Below, one piece after another: positions 17,404 to 26,740 of a stretch of 64,000 bases of DNA. The stretch spans positions 1,984,001 through 2,048,000 of the forward strand of contig NZ_OY782507.1 of the NCBI RefSeq assembly GCF_963677725.1, written 5' to 3'. Positions within the stretch are counted from its first letter, which is position 1; each line of letters opens with the position of its first letter. Both the position numbers and the translations under genes were made by a program. This stretch comes from an uncultured Cohaesibacter sp. GTDB lineage: Bacteria > Pseudomonadota > Alphaproteobacteria > Rhizobiales > Cohaesibacteraceae. Below the pieces are notes generated by a model. The model saw only the letters and a program-made list of their open reading frames with translations, did not search any database and was not told the DNA's origin.

Positions 17404-18450
17404 ATGGCAGACAGTTTGATCCCGGTATTTGACGGACATAATGACACCCTGCTGCAACTGACCGAAGCTGAACGCCAAGGCGCGCCGATTTCCTTCATGG
17501 ATGGAGATGAGAGTCTGCATATTGATTGGCACAAGGCAGGCGCCGGGGCTTTTGCAGGCGGATTTTTTGCCATGTTCGTGCCCCCGGTCAAGGCGAGTGC
17601 CAAGCCACTGGAACTGCATGAAATGCTGACCCCGGTCGAGCAGAGCTATGCACTGGATTACACCATGCATCTGGCATCTTCTGCCTTCCGGCTGGAAAAG
17701 GAATCCGGTGGGTCGGTGCGGATTTGCCGTTCGGCTGCCGAGATCCGCAAGGCGATGAGCGACGGGGTGATTGCCATGTTGCTGCATATTGAGGGCGCGG
17801 AAGCCATCGATCCGGATTTCCATGCGCTTGAGGTTCTATATGGAGCTGGCCTCAGATCCATCGGGCCGGTCTGGAGCCGGCCCAATATCTTTGCCACCGG
17901 CGTGCCGTTCGCTTTTCCCGGCTCGCCTGATCAGGGTCCGGGCCTGACGGACAAGGGTCGCGCGCTTGTGCAGCGCTGCAACCAGATGGGCATCATGCTT
18001 GATCTGTCACACCTCAATGAAGCTGGCTTCTGGGACATCCAGAAGCTGTCTAGCGCGCCACTGGTGGCGACCCATTCCAATGTGCATGCATTAAGCCATA
18101 CGCCCCGCAACCTGACCGACAAGCAGCTGGATGCGATTGGCGAAAGCAAGGGTGTGGTTGGCCTTAATTATGCGGTTGGCTTCTTGCGCGAGGATGGCGA
18201 CCAGAAAAATGCCGATACGCCAATTGAGCGGATGCTGACCCATCTTGACTATCTGCTTGAAAAGCTCGGTGAGGATGGCGTGGCACTGGGGTCGGACTTT
18301 GACGGCTGCACTGTGCCCGCTTCGATTGGCTCAGCGGCGGGCAATCCCAAGCTGATCGATGCCATGCGTCAACACGGCTATGGTGAGACTCTGATCGAGA
18401 AAATCGCCCATGGCAACTGGATATCCCTGCTGGAACGCACCGGAATCTGA
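17404..18450 (+). CDS. Membrane dipeptidase, peptidase M19 family
   Basis: A 348-residue zinc dipeptidase of the renal dipeptidase family. The metal-binding elements are all visible: 'DGHNDT' (HxD) at the N-terminus, the bridging Glu in 'HIEGAEAI', His in 'DLSHLNE', His in 'VATHSNVHAL', and Asp in 'GSDFDG'. No signal peptide is seen, so it probably acts in the cytoplasm. It follows the peptide ABC importer by 195 bases on the same strand, so it likely hydrolyses the imported dipeptides; members of the family also split D-amino-acid dipeptides. The ATG at 17404 has AAGGAC upstream. Confidence 0.92.
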   Translation: MADSLIPVFDGHNDTLLQLTEAERQGAPISFMDGDESLHIDWHKAGAGAFAGGFFAMFVPPVKASAKPLELHEMLTPVEQSYALDYTMHLASSAFRLEKESGGSVRICRSAAEIRKAMSDGVIAMLLHIEGAEAIDPDFHALEVLYGAGLRSIGPVWSRPNIFATGVPFAFPGSPDQGPGLTDKGRALVQRCNQMGIMLDLSHLNEAGFWDIQKLSSAPLVATHSNVHALSHTPRNLTDKQLDAIGESKGVVGLNYAVGFLREDGDQKNADTPIERMLTHLDYLLEKLGEDGVALGSDFDGCTVPASIGSAAGNPKLIDAMRQHGYGETLIEKIAHGNWISLLERTGI

Positions 18451-18703
18451 CACCTTGAACTCCAAAGTCCGCCATTAAGGGTCGCTCTTGCCCTTTGCTC
18501 CTGGCTCTTGGCTCTTGGCCTAGGCTTGGACGCACCGCGAAATGAGACCAATACAAGGCTATTTCGCGGTGCCGTGAAGCGGTTGTTGACGCCAGTACCG
18601 CTCAAGGTTAAGTGCTGCACCATAAGCATCCATGGTTGACTGACCCGATCCTTTTTGTTGCAATCACAGTCGCCCACCACACTGACTCAAGAGAGTTTTA
18701 CCC
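18451..18703. repeat. Gene-free gap with a period-7 tract and a 12-bp inverted repeat
   Basis: This 253-base gap has two notable parts. At about 18484-18522 variants of CTCTTGG/CTCTTGC recur in tandem. At 18532-18543 and 18561-18572 the arms GCACCGCGAAAT and ATTTCGCGGTGC are a perfect 12-bp inverted repeat with a 17-base loop. No T-run follows on either strand, so it is not a typical terminator. It may still end the dipeptidase transcript or act as an operator for the MFS gene. Confidence 0.5.
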
Positions 18704-20002
18704 TTGTCCCGCAGCCTTTTGTCCATTGCCTCGCTTTTGCTTGGCTCCGCCTTTCTGTTCTTTGCCGGAGGTCTGACTGGTGTCCTCTTGCCCGTGCGCG
18801 GCGGGATAGAAGGGTTTTCGAGCTTCTGGCTTGGTTTGCTCGGGACCGGTTGGGCGGTTGGCTATGTTTCAGGCTGCATCTATGTGCCGCGGATCGTGAC
18901 CCGCTCGGGCCATATTCGGGCCTTCAGCGTGATGGCGGCCTGCGCCTGCATATCGATCCTGTTGACCTCCATGATCATGCTCCCCATCGCTTGGGTAGTG
19001 CTCAGGGCCTTGGCAGGCTTTGCCTTTGCGGGCGCGGCAATGATCGTGGAAAGCTGGTTGACCGAGCGCTCCTCAAGCTCTGTCCGTGGGGTGATTTTCG
19101 GGACCTATACGATGGTCAACCTGTTTGCCACCACGGTCGGACAAATGGTGATTGCCGTGGTGCCTGCTGAAGGGGTGGAGCTTTTCACCATTTCGGCCAT
19201 TTTCTATGTGGTCGCGTTGCTGCCAACGGCGCTGACCCGCTCTCCGGCCCCGGCGCCCTTGGCGCGGGTGACTTTGGACGTCGCAAAATTGTGGCGCAAT
19301 TCCCCCATCGCGGTGGTGGCGGTCTTCCTGACGGGCGTATCGAACGGCACTTTTGGCACCTTGGCTGCCGTTTATGGTCATGCAATTGGCCTTGATCTGG
19401 CAGGCATTGCACTGTTTGTCAGTGCTTCGATTTTGGCGGGCGCGGCGGCGCAGATCCCGGTTGGATTTGTTTCCGACAAGATGGATCGGCGTTTCGTGGT
19501 CATCGGCATTGCGATTGTGGCCATCATTTCCGATGGCTTCTTTCTCAACAATGCGCCCAAGGACACATGGTCGGCGGTCATCCATGCGCTGGTGTTTGGC
19601 GCGGCGATTTTCACCTTCTATCCGGTGCTGGTGGCCCATGCCAATGACCATGCAGCGCCAGAAGACAGTTTGCAGACCAGCGGCGGCCTGCTGCTGATGA
19701 TCGGGGTCGGGTCGATTGTTGGTCCTCTGCTTGGTGGTGCGCTGATGAGTGTGTGGAACGAACAGGGCCTGTTCGTCGTGACGCTGACGTCCCACATTCT
19801 TATCCTGCTTTATGCGATTTGGCGTCTGACCCAGCGCAAGGCTGCCTCGGACGACGACAAGAGCCGGTTCATTCCAATCGCCCCAATGCGGACGCGTACA
19901 ATGCAAACCATCCTGATGGCCGATGAATCGGCCGAAGAGCAAGCAGTGGTGCAGGCAGAGCAGTATGCGGAAGAACAGGCTGCCAGCGACCAGCAGCCCT
20001 AA
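18704..20002 (+). CDS. MFS transporter (YcaD-like)
   Basis: A 432-residue inner-membrane transporter with about twelve hydrophobic segments. The N-terminal half has 'GLLGTGWAVGYVSGCIYVPRIV' and 'SWLTERSSSSVRGVIFGTYTMVNL', a stretch typical of the YcaD/major-facilitator branch. The C-terminus is a soluble tail rich in Ala, Glu and Gln (ADESAEEQAVVQAEQYAEEQ). The start is a TTG at 18704, supported by AAGAGAG nine bases upstream. The substrate cannot be predicted. It is convergent with the dehydratase gene, ten bases apart. Confidence 0.88.
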   Translation: MSRSLLSIASLLLGSAFLFFAGGLTGVLLPVRGGIEGFSSFWLGLLGTGWAVGYVSGCIYVPRIVTRSGHIRAFSVMAACACISILLTSMIMLPIAWVVLRALAGFAFAGAAMIVESWLTERSSSSVRGVIFGTYTMVNLFATTVGQMVIAVVPAEGVELFTISAIFYVVALLPTALTRSPAPAPLARVTLDVAKLWRNSPIAVVAVFLTGVSNGTFGTLAAVYGHAIGLDLAGIALFVSASILAGAAAQIPVGFVSDKMDRRFVVIGIAIVAIISDGFFLNNAPKDTWSAVIHALVFGAAIFTFYPVLVAHANDHAAPEDSLQTSGGLLLMIGVGSIVGPLLGGALMSVWNEQGLFVVTLTSHILILLYAIWRLTQRKAASDDDKSRFIPIAPMRTRTMQTILMADESAEEQAVVQAEQYAEEQAASDQQP

Positions 20003-20012
20003 AAGCCCGCGC

Positions 20013-20861
20013 TCATCGCAACTGCGCCTTGGCTTTCATGGCCATGGCCCCATCGTGGCGACGCACCCACAAGTCACACGTCTTGCCATCGGGGCTCATC
20101 TGGCCGTGAAGCGAGAAATCGTGAATATCAAAGACGGTGGCCAAGGCTCGGAATTCGAAGCTTTCGATCTCGGCGCTTGGCGCGTTCCGGCGCAGCAGGT
20201 CCATCAACATGGTGGCCAGCAAAGGGCCATGGACGATCAGACCTTCATAGCCTTCCGATCCGGTGCAGAATGGTTGATCATAATGGATCCGGTGACCGTT
20301 AAAGGTCAGCGCCGAATAGCGGAACAACAAAACTGGATCGGGATCAATGGCTCGGCTGAAATCGGATGTTTCTGGTGCTTGCGTCGGGGTAACCACGGGC
20401 GCATCGGCCTTTGGCATTTCGCGATAGACGATGTCGTGATCCTCGTCGAGACAAAGCGTCTCACCATCAAAGATCTGATGGCCAACGGTGACAAAAACCA
20501 GCTTGCCAGACCGTCCTTCCTTACCTTTGACCGATTTGACCGTAGAGACCTTGCGCAAGGTTTGGCCAATGCGCATGGGGGCATGGAACGAAAAGCGGCT
20601 GGCCGCCCACATGCGGCGCGGTAGAGGCACCGGCGGCAGGAAACCGCCAAGGGCTGCATGGCCATCATACCCCGCATCTGACAATTTGAACAAAGGCAGG
20701 AAATGCAGCCAGTGCCAGAGATGGGGTAGCTTGGTGCCATCCTCATAGGGCGCATCATCCCGATCCAATGTTGCGGCCATCGCATTGGCAGGGAAAGGAG
20801 CGATCCGTTCTGTCAGACTTTCCGACTTGCCGATCCATTGTTCCAGATGCTGCATATCCAT
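20013..20861 (-). CDS. MaoC/HTD2-type dehydratase (FAS1-like dehydratase, mesaconyl-C4-CoA hydratase-like)
   Basis: A 282-residue protein of the double hot-dog acyl-CoA hydratase group. The signs are 'LPHLWHWLHFLP' near residue 45, 'GFLPPVPLPRRMWAASRF', 'YREMP', and the C-terminal half with 'LFRYSALTFNGHRIHYD' and 'YEGLIVHGPLLATMLMDL', typical of HTD2 and mesaconyl-C4-CoA hydratases. The reaction would add or remove water on a short acyl-CoA; the exact substrate is uncertain. I chose the ATG at 20861, with AAGGAAA nine bases upstream. It lies downstream of pyrE, but a strong terminator separates them, so it is probably transcribed on its own. Confidence 0.8.
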   Translation of the reverse strand: MDMQHLEQWIGKSESLTERIAPFPANAMAATLDRDDAPYEDGTKLPHLWHWLHFLPLFKLSDAGYDGHAALGGFLPPVPLPRRMWAASRFSFHAPMRIGQTLRKVSTVKSVKGKEGRSGKLVFVTVGHQIFDGETLCLDEDHDIVYREMPKADAPVVTPTQAPETSDFSRAIDPDPVLLFRYSALTFNGHRIHYDQPFCTGSEGYEGLIVHGPLLATMLMDLLRRNAPSAEIESFEFRALATVFDIHDFSLHGQMSPDGKTCDLWVRRHDGAMAMKAKAQLR

Positions 20862-20964
20862 GGGGACGTTTCCTTGTTGCTTGTCTTGCGATGCACACAG
20901 GATACGCCCAAGGGTGGGACAACGAAAAGTCCTCGAAAAGAGCCTGTTTGCAGATGCCAACAAA

Positions 20965-20994
20965 AAACCCGCAGCCGTCAACCGGTGCGGGTTT
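20965..20994 (-). terminator. Rho-independent terminator of pyrE
   Basis: The arms AAACCCGCA (20965-20973) and TGCGGGTTT (20986-20994) pair perfectly with a 12-base loop. Read on the minus strand the stem ends in a run of Ts (TTTTTTG). It is 42 bases after the pyrE stop. Confidence 0.88.
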
Positions 20995-21035
20995 CTCAAA
21001 ATGCGTTTGCGGTGGAGCCATCGCTGCCCCGGCGC

Positions 21036-21740
21036 TTAATTCTCGGCTTTGGAAATTTCGGTCACACCCCCATGGGCACCGGACCAAGCCAGCGGATCAT
21101 TCAGGAAGGCTTCGACCTGAGCGTGGGTTTCATCATCGAAATAGCCGTGCTTGCGGGAGACAGCCAGCACATCGCGCCAGGTGGCAAGATAGTGGAGCTT
21201 GATGTCGATTTCGGCAAGATTGTCATGCACTTCGGGGAAGATGTCATAATAGAAGAGCACGATTGTGTGGTTGATCTCTCCACCGGCCTTGCGGATGGCT
21301 TCGCAGAATTTGATCTTGCTGCCACCGTCCGTGGTCAGATCCTCGACCAGCAGAACCCGTTTGCCATCAATGCTGCTGCCCTCGATCTGGGCATCGCGAC
21401 CAAAGCCTTTGGGCTTCTTGCGGACATAGTGCATGGGCAGATCAAGCTTGTCGGCAATCCATGCGGCAAAGGGGATGCCTGCAGTTTCGCCACCGGTGAC
21501 CGAATCGATCTGCTCGAAGCCGATATCCTGCAGAATGACCGATGAGGCGAAGTCCATCAGCGTGTTGCGGATACGCGGATAGGAAATCAGCTTGCGGCAG
21601 TCGATATAAACCGGGCTTGCCAGACCGGATGTCAGCATGAAGGGCTCATCGGCGCGGAAATGCACCGCCTGGATCTCAAGGAGCATCTTCGCGGTCAATT
21701 CAGCGATCAGTTCGCGATTCGGGAAGGAGCTTGGCATCAT
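21036..21740 (-). CDS. pyrE: Orotate phosphoribosyltransferase
   Basis: A 234-residue cytoplasmic enzyme that joins orotate to phosphoribosyl pyrophosphate to give orotidine 5'-phosphate, a step in UMP synthesis. The PRPP-binding motif '[13 protein letters not shown]' lies near residue 130. '[18 protein letters not shown]' near residue 35 and the lysine pair in 'VRKKPKGFG' are also typical. The ATG at 21740 is preceded by AGGTGA. It is a single gene with its own terminator; the HAD phosphatase upstream ends 159 bases away. Confidence 0.94.
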   Translation of the reverse strand: MMPSSFPNRELIAELTAKMLLEIQAVHFRADEPFMLTSGLASPVYIDCRKLISYPRIRNTLMDFASSVILQDIGFEQIDSVTGGETAGIPFAAWIADKLDLPMHYVRKKPKGFGRDAQIEGSSIDGKRVLLVEDLTTDGGSKIKFCEAIRKAGGEINHTIVLFYYDIFPEVHDNLAEIDIKLHYLATWRDVLAVSRKHGYFDDETHAQVEAFLNDPLAWSGAHGGVTEISKAEN

Positions 21741-21859
21741 GAGGTCACCTATCTGTTTCGTGTCATCCGGACAAAGTGCTCAAGGCCTACTGGTTTCCCC
21801 GCACCAAGACAATGTCAAACAGGAAAGGGCACAGGTCTATTGAGGCTTTATAAACAGCA

Positions 21860-21874
21860 ATCTTGCAGCAAGAT
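21860..21874. promoter_or_regulatory. Short dyad upstream of pyrE
   Basis: ATCTTGC and GCAAGAT flank a single A, a perfect 7-bp dyad 120 bases upstream of pyrE and 26 bases below the end of the HAD gene. It may be an operator or a small hairpin. No T-run follows on the minus strand, so it is not a clear terminator. Confidence 0.3.
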
Positions 21875-21899
21875 CGCAGAAAACGGGCGTTGATTGGCC

Positions 21900-22580
21900 C
21901 TATGCTCGCAAGATGGCTTCAAAGTCTGACAGGTCTTTGACGACCTGTTTGGCACCGGCTTGGTTCAACTTGTTGCCCTGCCAGTCGGCGCAGTCTTCCA
22001 GATGAGAGCCGCCGACAAAACCGAAGACGGCATCGATGCCCGCAGCCCGTGCGCCGATGGTTCCGGCAATGCCGTCCTCAATCACCGCAGTGCGCGAGGC
22101 TTCGGCTCCCAGCGCTTCAAGGGCATGCAGGAAGATGTCCGGCGCGGGTTTGCCCTTCGCCACATGATCGGTGCTGTAAAGACGGTCTTCAAAGCGATGG
22201 CCAATACCCACCACGTCAAGCGCATGTTGAAGACGGTCTTCGCTGCTGCCCGTTGCGATACCATATCGGATGCCCTCTGCATCAAGATGGTCAAACAAAG
22301 CCGTAATGCCGGGCATCAGGGTAAGATCTGAGGTGAAGCGCTCAAGAATGCGTTCGTTCCACAATTTGGGAAATTCGTCGCCAGCATCCTTACCAGAGGT
22401 TTTTTCGATAAAGGCACGGGTTGAAGCGGGAGAATGGCCCAGAAAGCCTTCGACCAGTTCGTTCCAGCTCTTCTCAATCCCAAAGAGGGCCATCGAGCGT
22501 TGCAGTTCGTCCAGAGAAATCGTTTCACTGTCGACAATCACGCCGTCAAAATCGAAAATAACCGCTTCAAATCTGCTCAT
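21900..22580 (-). CDS. HAD-superfamily phosphatase in the ribose operon
   Basis: A 226-residue HAD hydrolase. Motif I is 'FDFDGVIVDSE' near residue 8, motif II is in 'YGIATGSS', motif III Lys in 'KGKPAPDIFLHAL', and motif IV in 'AVIEDGIAGTIGARAAG'. A cap domain lies between I and II, so it belongs to the beta-phosphoglucomutase/phosphatase branch and should remove phosphate from a sugar phosphate. I chose the ATG at 22580, preceded by GAAGGA. It follows rbsK on the same strand, with hairpins in the gap, so it may serve to remove excess sugar phosphate. The substrate is not known. Confidence 0.85.
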   Translation of the reverse strand: MSRFEAVIFDFDGVIVDSETISLDELQRSMALFGIEKSWNELVEGFLGHSPASTRAFIEKTSGKDAGDEFPKLWNERILERFTSDLTLMPGITALFDHLDAEGIRYGIATGSSEDRLQHALDVVGIGHRFEDRLYSTDHVAKGKPAPDIFLHALEALGAEASRTAVIEDGIAGTIGARAAGIDAVFGFVGGSHLEDCADWQGNKLNQAGAKQVVKDLSDFEAILRA

Positions 22581-22614
22581 TCCCGTGTCCTTCATTCGCC
22601 TTGATTTTACCGGC

Positions 22615-22688
22615 GGCACCCTTTCATGGGTGCCTGCCAATAGCAAGCCCCGATCACGACCAAAGGCTTGGATTGGTCGCTCGGGGCT
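22615..22688 (-). other. Two hairpins between rbsK and the HAD gene
   Basis: A small hairpin, GGCACCC (22615-22621) and GGGTGCC (22628-22634), has a 6-base loop. A larger one pairs AGCCCCGA plus CGACCAA (22646-22663) with TTGGTCG plus TCGGGGCT (22673-22688), with a short internal bulge. No T-run follows on the minus strand. They look like mRNA-processing or stability structures rather than full terminators. Confidence 0.6.
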
Positions 22689-22731
22689 CGGGGCGCGTGA
22701 TGGAGTCAGACGCTATCAGGCTTGAAAGTGA

Positions 22732-23649
22732 TTATGCATTGATGAGGGCCTTGACCTCGGCAAGGGTTGGCGCAGCACTGGATGCGCCGCGTTTGGTGGT
22801 GGAAAGCGCGCCGCAGGCCGCAGCAAAACGCACTGCGTCAGGCAGGCTCTGACCATCAGCCAACGCATAGGCAAGGCCACCATTGAAGCAATCGCCAGCG
22901 GCGACCGTATCAATTGCCTCGACCTTGAAAGGCTCAATGAAGCCTTCTTCGGTTGCGGACTGAAAATAAACCCCGTGCGCTCCGAGCTTGACGATGGCCA
23001 CCGGAACACCGCGGGCGCGCAACAGGGTGGCAGCTTCGGCTGCCTCGGCGCGGTTGGTTGGGCGCAGGCCGGTCAGCAGACCGGTTTCGGTCTCGTTGGG
23101 GGTGATGATGTCAATTTGTGACAGGACCTCATCAGCCAACCCTTCAGCTGGTGCCGGTGCGGGGTCAAAGATCACCCGTCCTCCCGCCGCGCGCACCAGA
23201 GCGGCGGCTTTCAGGCCCGCTTGCATCGGAATTTCCAGCTGCAGCAACAGGATGTCGGAGGCCTTGAAGACAGCTTCGGAGCGGGCGACATCGCTTTCAT
23301 CAATCGCCATATTGGCACCACCAATCACCGTGATGCAATTCTCCGCCTTTTCATCGACACCGATCACGGCGATGCCGGACTTGTTGTCCGGGTCGGAATA
23401 AATATGGTCGGTCGGAACATTCAGCTCGGTCAAAGCCTTGAGCGCCGTTTCGCCAAACATGTCCGGACCGATGCGGCCAATCATGGCGGTGTCCGCTCCC
23501 AGTTTGGCACAGGCGACAGCCTGATTGCAGCCCTTCCCGCCAAGACCGAGGCCATAGGTGTCCCCATGCAGGGTTTCACCCGGCGCAGGCAACCGCTTGG
23601 CATAGGTGGTGAGGTCGATATTGATGCTGCCAAAGACTGAAATGGACAT
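22732..23649 (-). CDS. rbsK: Ribokinase
   Basis: A 305-residue PfkB-family kinase that phosphorylates D-ribose to ribose 5-phosphate in the cytoplasm. 'VFGSINIDLTTYAKRLPAPGETLHG' at the N-terminus and 'GGKGCNQAVACAKLGAD' near residue 40 are the ribokinase substrate motifs. The C-terminal 'DTVAAGDCFNGGLAYAL' holds the catalytic Asp. The start lies 17 bases after the end of the rbsR gene, in the same operon. Confidence 0.94.
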   Translation of the reverse strand: MSISVFGSINIDLTTYAKRLPAPGETLHGDTYGLGLGGKGCNQAVACAKLGADTAMIGRIGPDMFGETALKALTELNVPTDHIYSDPDNKSGIAVIGVDEKAENCITVIGGANMAIDESDVARSEAVFKASDILLLQLEIPMQAGLKAAALVRAAGGRVIFDPAPAPAEGLADEVLSQIDIITPNETETGLLTGLRPTNRAEAAEAATLLRARGVPVAIVKLGAHGVYFQSATEEGFIEPFKVEAIDTVAAGDCFNGGLAYALADGQSLPDAVRFAAACGALSTTKRGASSAAPTLAEVKALINA

Positions 23650-23666
23650 GAGTTTACCTCTTGGAA

Positions 23667-24683
23667 TTACGTCTCGCTGGAGGGAGAAAGGGGAGAGACC
23701 GATTCCCGTACCACCAGCGAGGGTTCGAACTGGAGCAGCTTGGGCATTTCGACCTTGTTTTCGAGATGCTCGATCAGGATGTCGGCCGCTTTCAAGCCCA
23801 GCTCAAAGCTAGGCTGACGCACCGTGGTCAGAGACGGGGTGAGATAGGCTGCCAGTTCCAGATCATCATAGCCGACAATCGAGATATCCTGCCCAACCTT
23901 CAAGCCCGTTTCCTGAATGGCGCGATAGGCCCCGATTGCCATCATGTCGTTGCAGGCAAAGACCGCTTGTGGGCGCGTCTTGGCCGAAAGCACCTTTTGC
24001 ATGGCACGGTAACCGCCGGGGGCGCTGAGTTCATCGGACACCACCCAATCGGGGCGGATGGCATGGTCGCTGGCTTCCATCGCTTCGATGAAGCCGCGAT
24101 ACCGGTCTCGGCTGCGGGGGTGATCGACTGGCCCGGTGAGGCAGCCAATATCCGTCAAGCCTCGATCAAGCAGGTGATTGGTTGCCAGTTTGCCGCCGAG
24201 AATGGAATCGTCGGCAATGGCGCATCCATCGACGCTCAGTTCGAAATCGAGCAGGATCTTGGGCAGATGTTTAAGGCTCGCCAGCTTTTCATTGAAAATG
24301 GCGTCGCTTGAGGTGGTCATCACGACCAGCGCATCGATGCGTTTTTGCAGCAGGGTCTGGAGGTAGGCGAGATGGCGCTCATGGTCGTCGCCGGAATTGC
24401 ACAGGATGAGGCTGTAATGCCTCTGGTAGCAGCCTTCCTCAACTCCCTGCAGCACTTCGGCAAAGAAGGGGTTTGTGGAGGAAGAAACCAGCATGCCGAT
24501 GGTCTTGGTCGATTTGATCTTGAGCGCTCGGGCCAGCGAACTTGGCTGATAGCCCAACTGTTCGATGGCCTTTTCGACCTTTTCCTTTGTCGCTGGCGCA
24601 ACGAAACGGGTCGAATTGACCACATGGGACACAGTGGTGACCGAGACGCCTGCCTCTTGTGCCACATCCTTGATGCTGATCAT
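23667..24683 (-). CDS. rbsR: LacI-family ribose operon repressor
   Basis: A 338-residue repressor. The helix-turn-helix is 'SIKDVAQEAGVSVTTVSHVVN' at residues 3-23, followed by the hinge 'SSLARALK' and a ribose-binding-like effector domain. Its place inside the ribose operon, between rbsB and rbsK, and the LacI-type palindrome upstream of rbsD identify it as RbsR. Ribose or ribose 5-phosphate should release it from DNA; that is by analogy. A terminator-like hairpin separates it from rbsB. Confidence 0.88.
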   Translation of the reverse strand: MISIKDVAQEAGVSVTTVSHVVNSTRFVAPATKEKVEKAIEQLGYQPSSLARALKIKSTKTIGMLVSSSTNPFFAEVLQGVEEGCYQRHYSLILCNSGDDHERHLAYLQTLLQKRIDALVVMTTSSDAIFNEKLASLKHLPKILLDFELSVDGCAIADDSILGGKLATNHLLDRGLTDIGCLTGPVDHPRSRDRYRGFIEAMEASDHAIRPDWVVSDELSAPGGYRAMQKVLSAKTRPQAVFACNDMMAIGAYRAIQETGLKVGQDISIVGYDDLELAAYLTPSLTTVRQPSFELGLKAADILIEHLENKVEMPKLLQFEPSLVVRESVSPLSPSSET

Positions 24684-24808
24684 GGGTAACGGCTACCTGT
24701 TCTGGCGGCTTCTGACCGGACCTTGGTCGAGGCAGATCAGAGATGCCAAGCCTCTGGTCTCCCGAGCGATCGGCATGGCGCTTGTTGCCCGCCCGGCTCG
24801 GAGAGAAA

Positions 24809-24832
24809 GATCCGGCACGAGGGCGCCGGATC
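24809..24832 (-). terminator. Stem-loop after rbsB
   Basis: GATCCGGC (24809-24816) and GCCGGATC (24825-24832) form a perfect 8-bp stem with an 8-base loop. On the minus strand it is followed by TTTCTCTC. It is 37 bases after the rbsB stop and before rbsR, so it should let the binding protein be made in excess of RbsR and RbsK. Confidence 0.7.
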
Positions 24833-24868
24833 CGGATTCAACTGACGGACTTTTGCGTCCTTCATCCC

Positions 24869-25750
24869 TTACTTGGTAATGAGCTTCAGCGCAACAGGGG
24901 TATATTCCGGCACGCTTTCGCCTTTGAGGATCTTGTCAGCAACTTCCACACCCATGGAGCCGATCATCGATGCCTGCTGGGCAACGGTTGCCAGCATTTC
25001 ACCGTCTTTGACCGCTTTGACAGCATCATCGGTGCCGTCAAAGCCGACGACGATGATGTCGCGTTTTGCAGCTTCGATTGCCTTGATGGCGCCAAGAGCC
25101 ATTTCGTCGTTATGAGCGAAGACGGCGTTGATTTCCGGCTGTGCCTGCAGGATGTTTTCCATCACATTGAGGCCTTTGGTGCGGTCAAAGTCAGCAGCCT
25201 GAGAGGCAACCACTTCGATGCCGGTTGCGGTTTTGATGGCTTTGTTGAAGCCTTCACCACGGTCACGGGCAGCAGATGTACCAGGAACGCCCTGCAGCTC
25301 GACAACCTTGCCTTTGCCTTTCAGGGTGTCGATGATCAACTGGCCAGCCATTTCGCCGCCCTGCACGTTGTCGGATGCGATGTGCGAGACAACCTTGCCT
25401 GAATTTGCGCCACGGTCGAGGGTGACAACCGGAATATCCTTGCGGTTGGCAGCCTTGATGGCGGAACGCACAGCGTCGGAATCGGTCGGGTTGATCATCA
25501 TCAGTTTGATGTTTTTGTTCAGCACGTCTTCGACGTTGGCCAGTTCCTTGGCAGGATCATTCTGGCTGTCGAGCACCAGCAGATTGTAGCCCAGTTCGTT
25601 AGCCTTGGCTTCAGCGCCTTCCTTGAGGGTGACGAAGAACGGGTTGTTCAGCGTCGAGACGACGAGCGCGAGGCTGTCCTGTGCCATAGCAGACACGGAG
25701 GTGCCGAGCATCATGGTGGTGGCGAGTGCCATACCGAGCAGTTTTTTCAT
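24869..25750 (-). CDS. rbsB: Periplasmic D-ribose-binding protein
   Basis: A 293-residue periplasmic receptor. The signal peptide ends at 'SAMAQ-DS' near residue 24. '[24 protein letters not shown]' and '[24 protein letters not shown]' carry ribose-contact residues recognisable from E. coli RbsB (Asn-Asn-Pro-Phe-Phe, Asp-Arg, and '[11 protein letters not shown]', '[10 protein letters not shown]'). It delivers ribose to RbsC. The start at 25750 follows the rbsC stop by 31 bases. Confidence 0.95.
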   Translation of the reverse strand: MKKLLGMALATTMMLGTSVSAMAQDSLALVVSTLNNPFFVTLKEGAEAKANELGYNLLVLDSQNDPAKELANVEDVLNKNIKLMMINPTDSDAVRSAIKAANRKDIPVVTLDRGANSGKVVSHIASDNVQGGEMAGQLIIDTLKGKGKVVELQGVPGTSAARDRGEGFNKAIKTATGIEVVASQAADFDRTKGLNVMENILQAQPEINAVFAHNDEMALGAIKAIEAAKRDIIVVGFDGTDDAVKAVKDGEMLATVAQQASMIGSMGVEVADKILKGESVPEYTPVALKLITK

Positions 25751-25781
25751 AGGTTCTCTCCCTAGGTTACTTCATGTGTAG

Positions 25782-26723
25782 TTATGCATTCTTGCCGCGT
25801 TGATCGAGCATCACGGCGAGAAGTATGACGCCTCCCTTGGCGATCATCTGGTAGTAGGACGACACGTCCAGGATATTGAGGGCGTTGTTGAGGGTGCCGA
25901 TAATGAGGGCACCGATGAGGGTTCCGGTGATGCGCCCCTTGCCACCGGCAAGCGATGTGCCGCCAAGCACGACAGCGGCGATGGCATCAAGCTCATAGGC
26001 CAGACCGGCGGTCGGCTGGGCGCTTTCAAGGCGTGCGGTCAGGACAATGCCGGCAAGGGCAGCCAGAGCACCTGACAGGGCGTAAACGGTGATCTTGACC
26101 CGATTGACATTGACGCCAGCGAGCTTGGCGACCTGTTCATTGCCACCGATGGCATAGACATAGCGGCCAAAGCAAGTGTGGTTGAGAATATACCAGCAGC
26201 CAGCAAAAACGACGAAAGCCAGAATCACCGGGATCGGAATTCCGGCCACATAGCCGCCACCGATCTGGTAGAAGCTTTCAGCGACATCAAAGTCACCGGT
26301 CGAAATCGGGCGTCCTGCGGTGAACACCAGCGTCGCGCCACGGAACATGGTCATACCAACAAGGGTTGCGATGAAGGGCTGCACGCCAAAGAAACTGACA
26401 ATCGAGCCTTGTGCTGCGCCCATTGCAGCGCCCACCAGAATGGTCACACCCAACGCCGCGATCAGCGGTGTATCGAGCCCGATCAATGTGGCGCAAATGG
26501 CACCGGTCAGGGCCAGCACCGAGCCGACCGACAGATCGATGCCGGCGGTCAGGATGACGAAGGTCATGCCTGCTGCAATCACCGCATTGACGGACGTTTG
26601 GCGCAGAATGTTGAGCAGGTTGTCAACGGACAGGAAAGACGGACTGATCAGGGACACAATGCCCATCAGGACGATCAGACCGATCAGCGGTATGTTGTTT
26701 GTAACGAAGCTCTTCATGGTCAT
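25782..26723 (-). CDS. rbsC: D-ribose ABC transporter permease
   Basis: A 313-residue inner-membrane permease forming a homodimeric ribose channel. 'FVILTAGIDLSVGSVLAL' near residue 60 is the family signature, and 'AAVVLGGTSLAGGKGRITGTL' lies in the C-terminal third. The ATG at 26723 has AGGAA upstream; an in-frame ATG two codons on is a minor alternative. It follows rbsA by 17 bases. Confidence 0.95.
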   Translation of the reverse strand: MTMKSFVTNNIPLIGLIVLMGIVSLISPSFLSVDNLLNILRQTSVNAVIAAGMTFVILTAGIDLSVGSVLALTGAICATLIGLDTPLIAALGVTILVGAAMGAAQGSIVSFFGVQPFIATLVGMTMFRGATLVFTAGRPISTGDFDVAESFYQIGGGYVAGIPIPVILAFVVFAGCWYILNHTCFGRYVYAIGGNEQVAKLAGVNVNRVKITVYALSGALAALAGIVLTARLESAQPTAGLAYELDAIAAVVLGGTSLAGGKGRITGTLIGALIIGTLNNALNILDVSSYYQMIAKGGVILLAVMLDQRGKNA

Positions 26724-26740
26724 CGAACGGTTCCTTCCCT

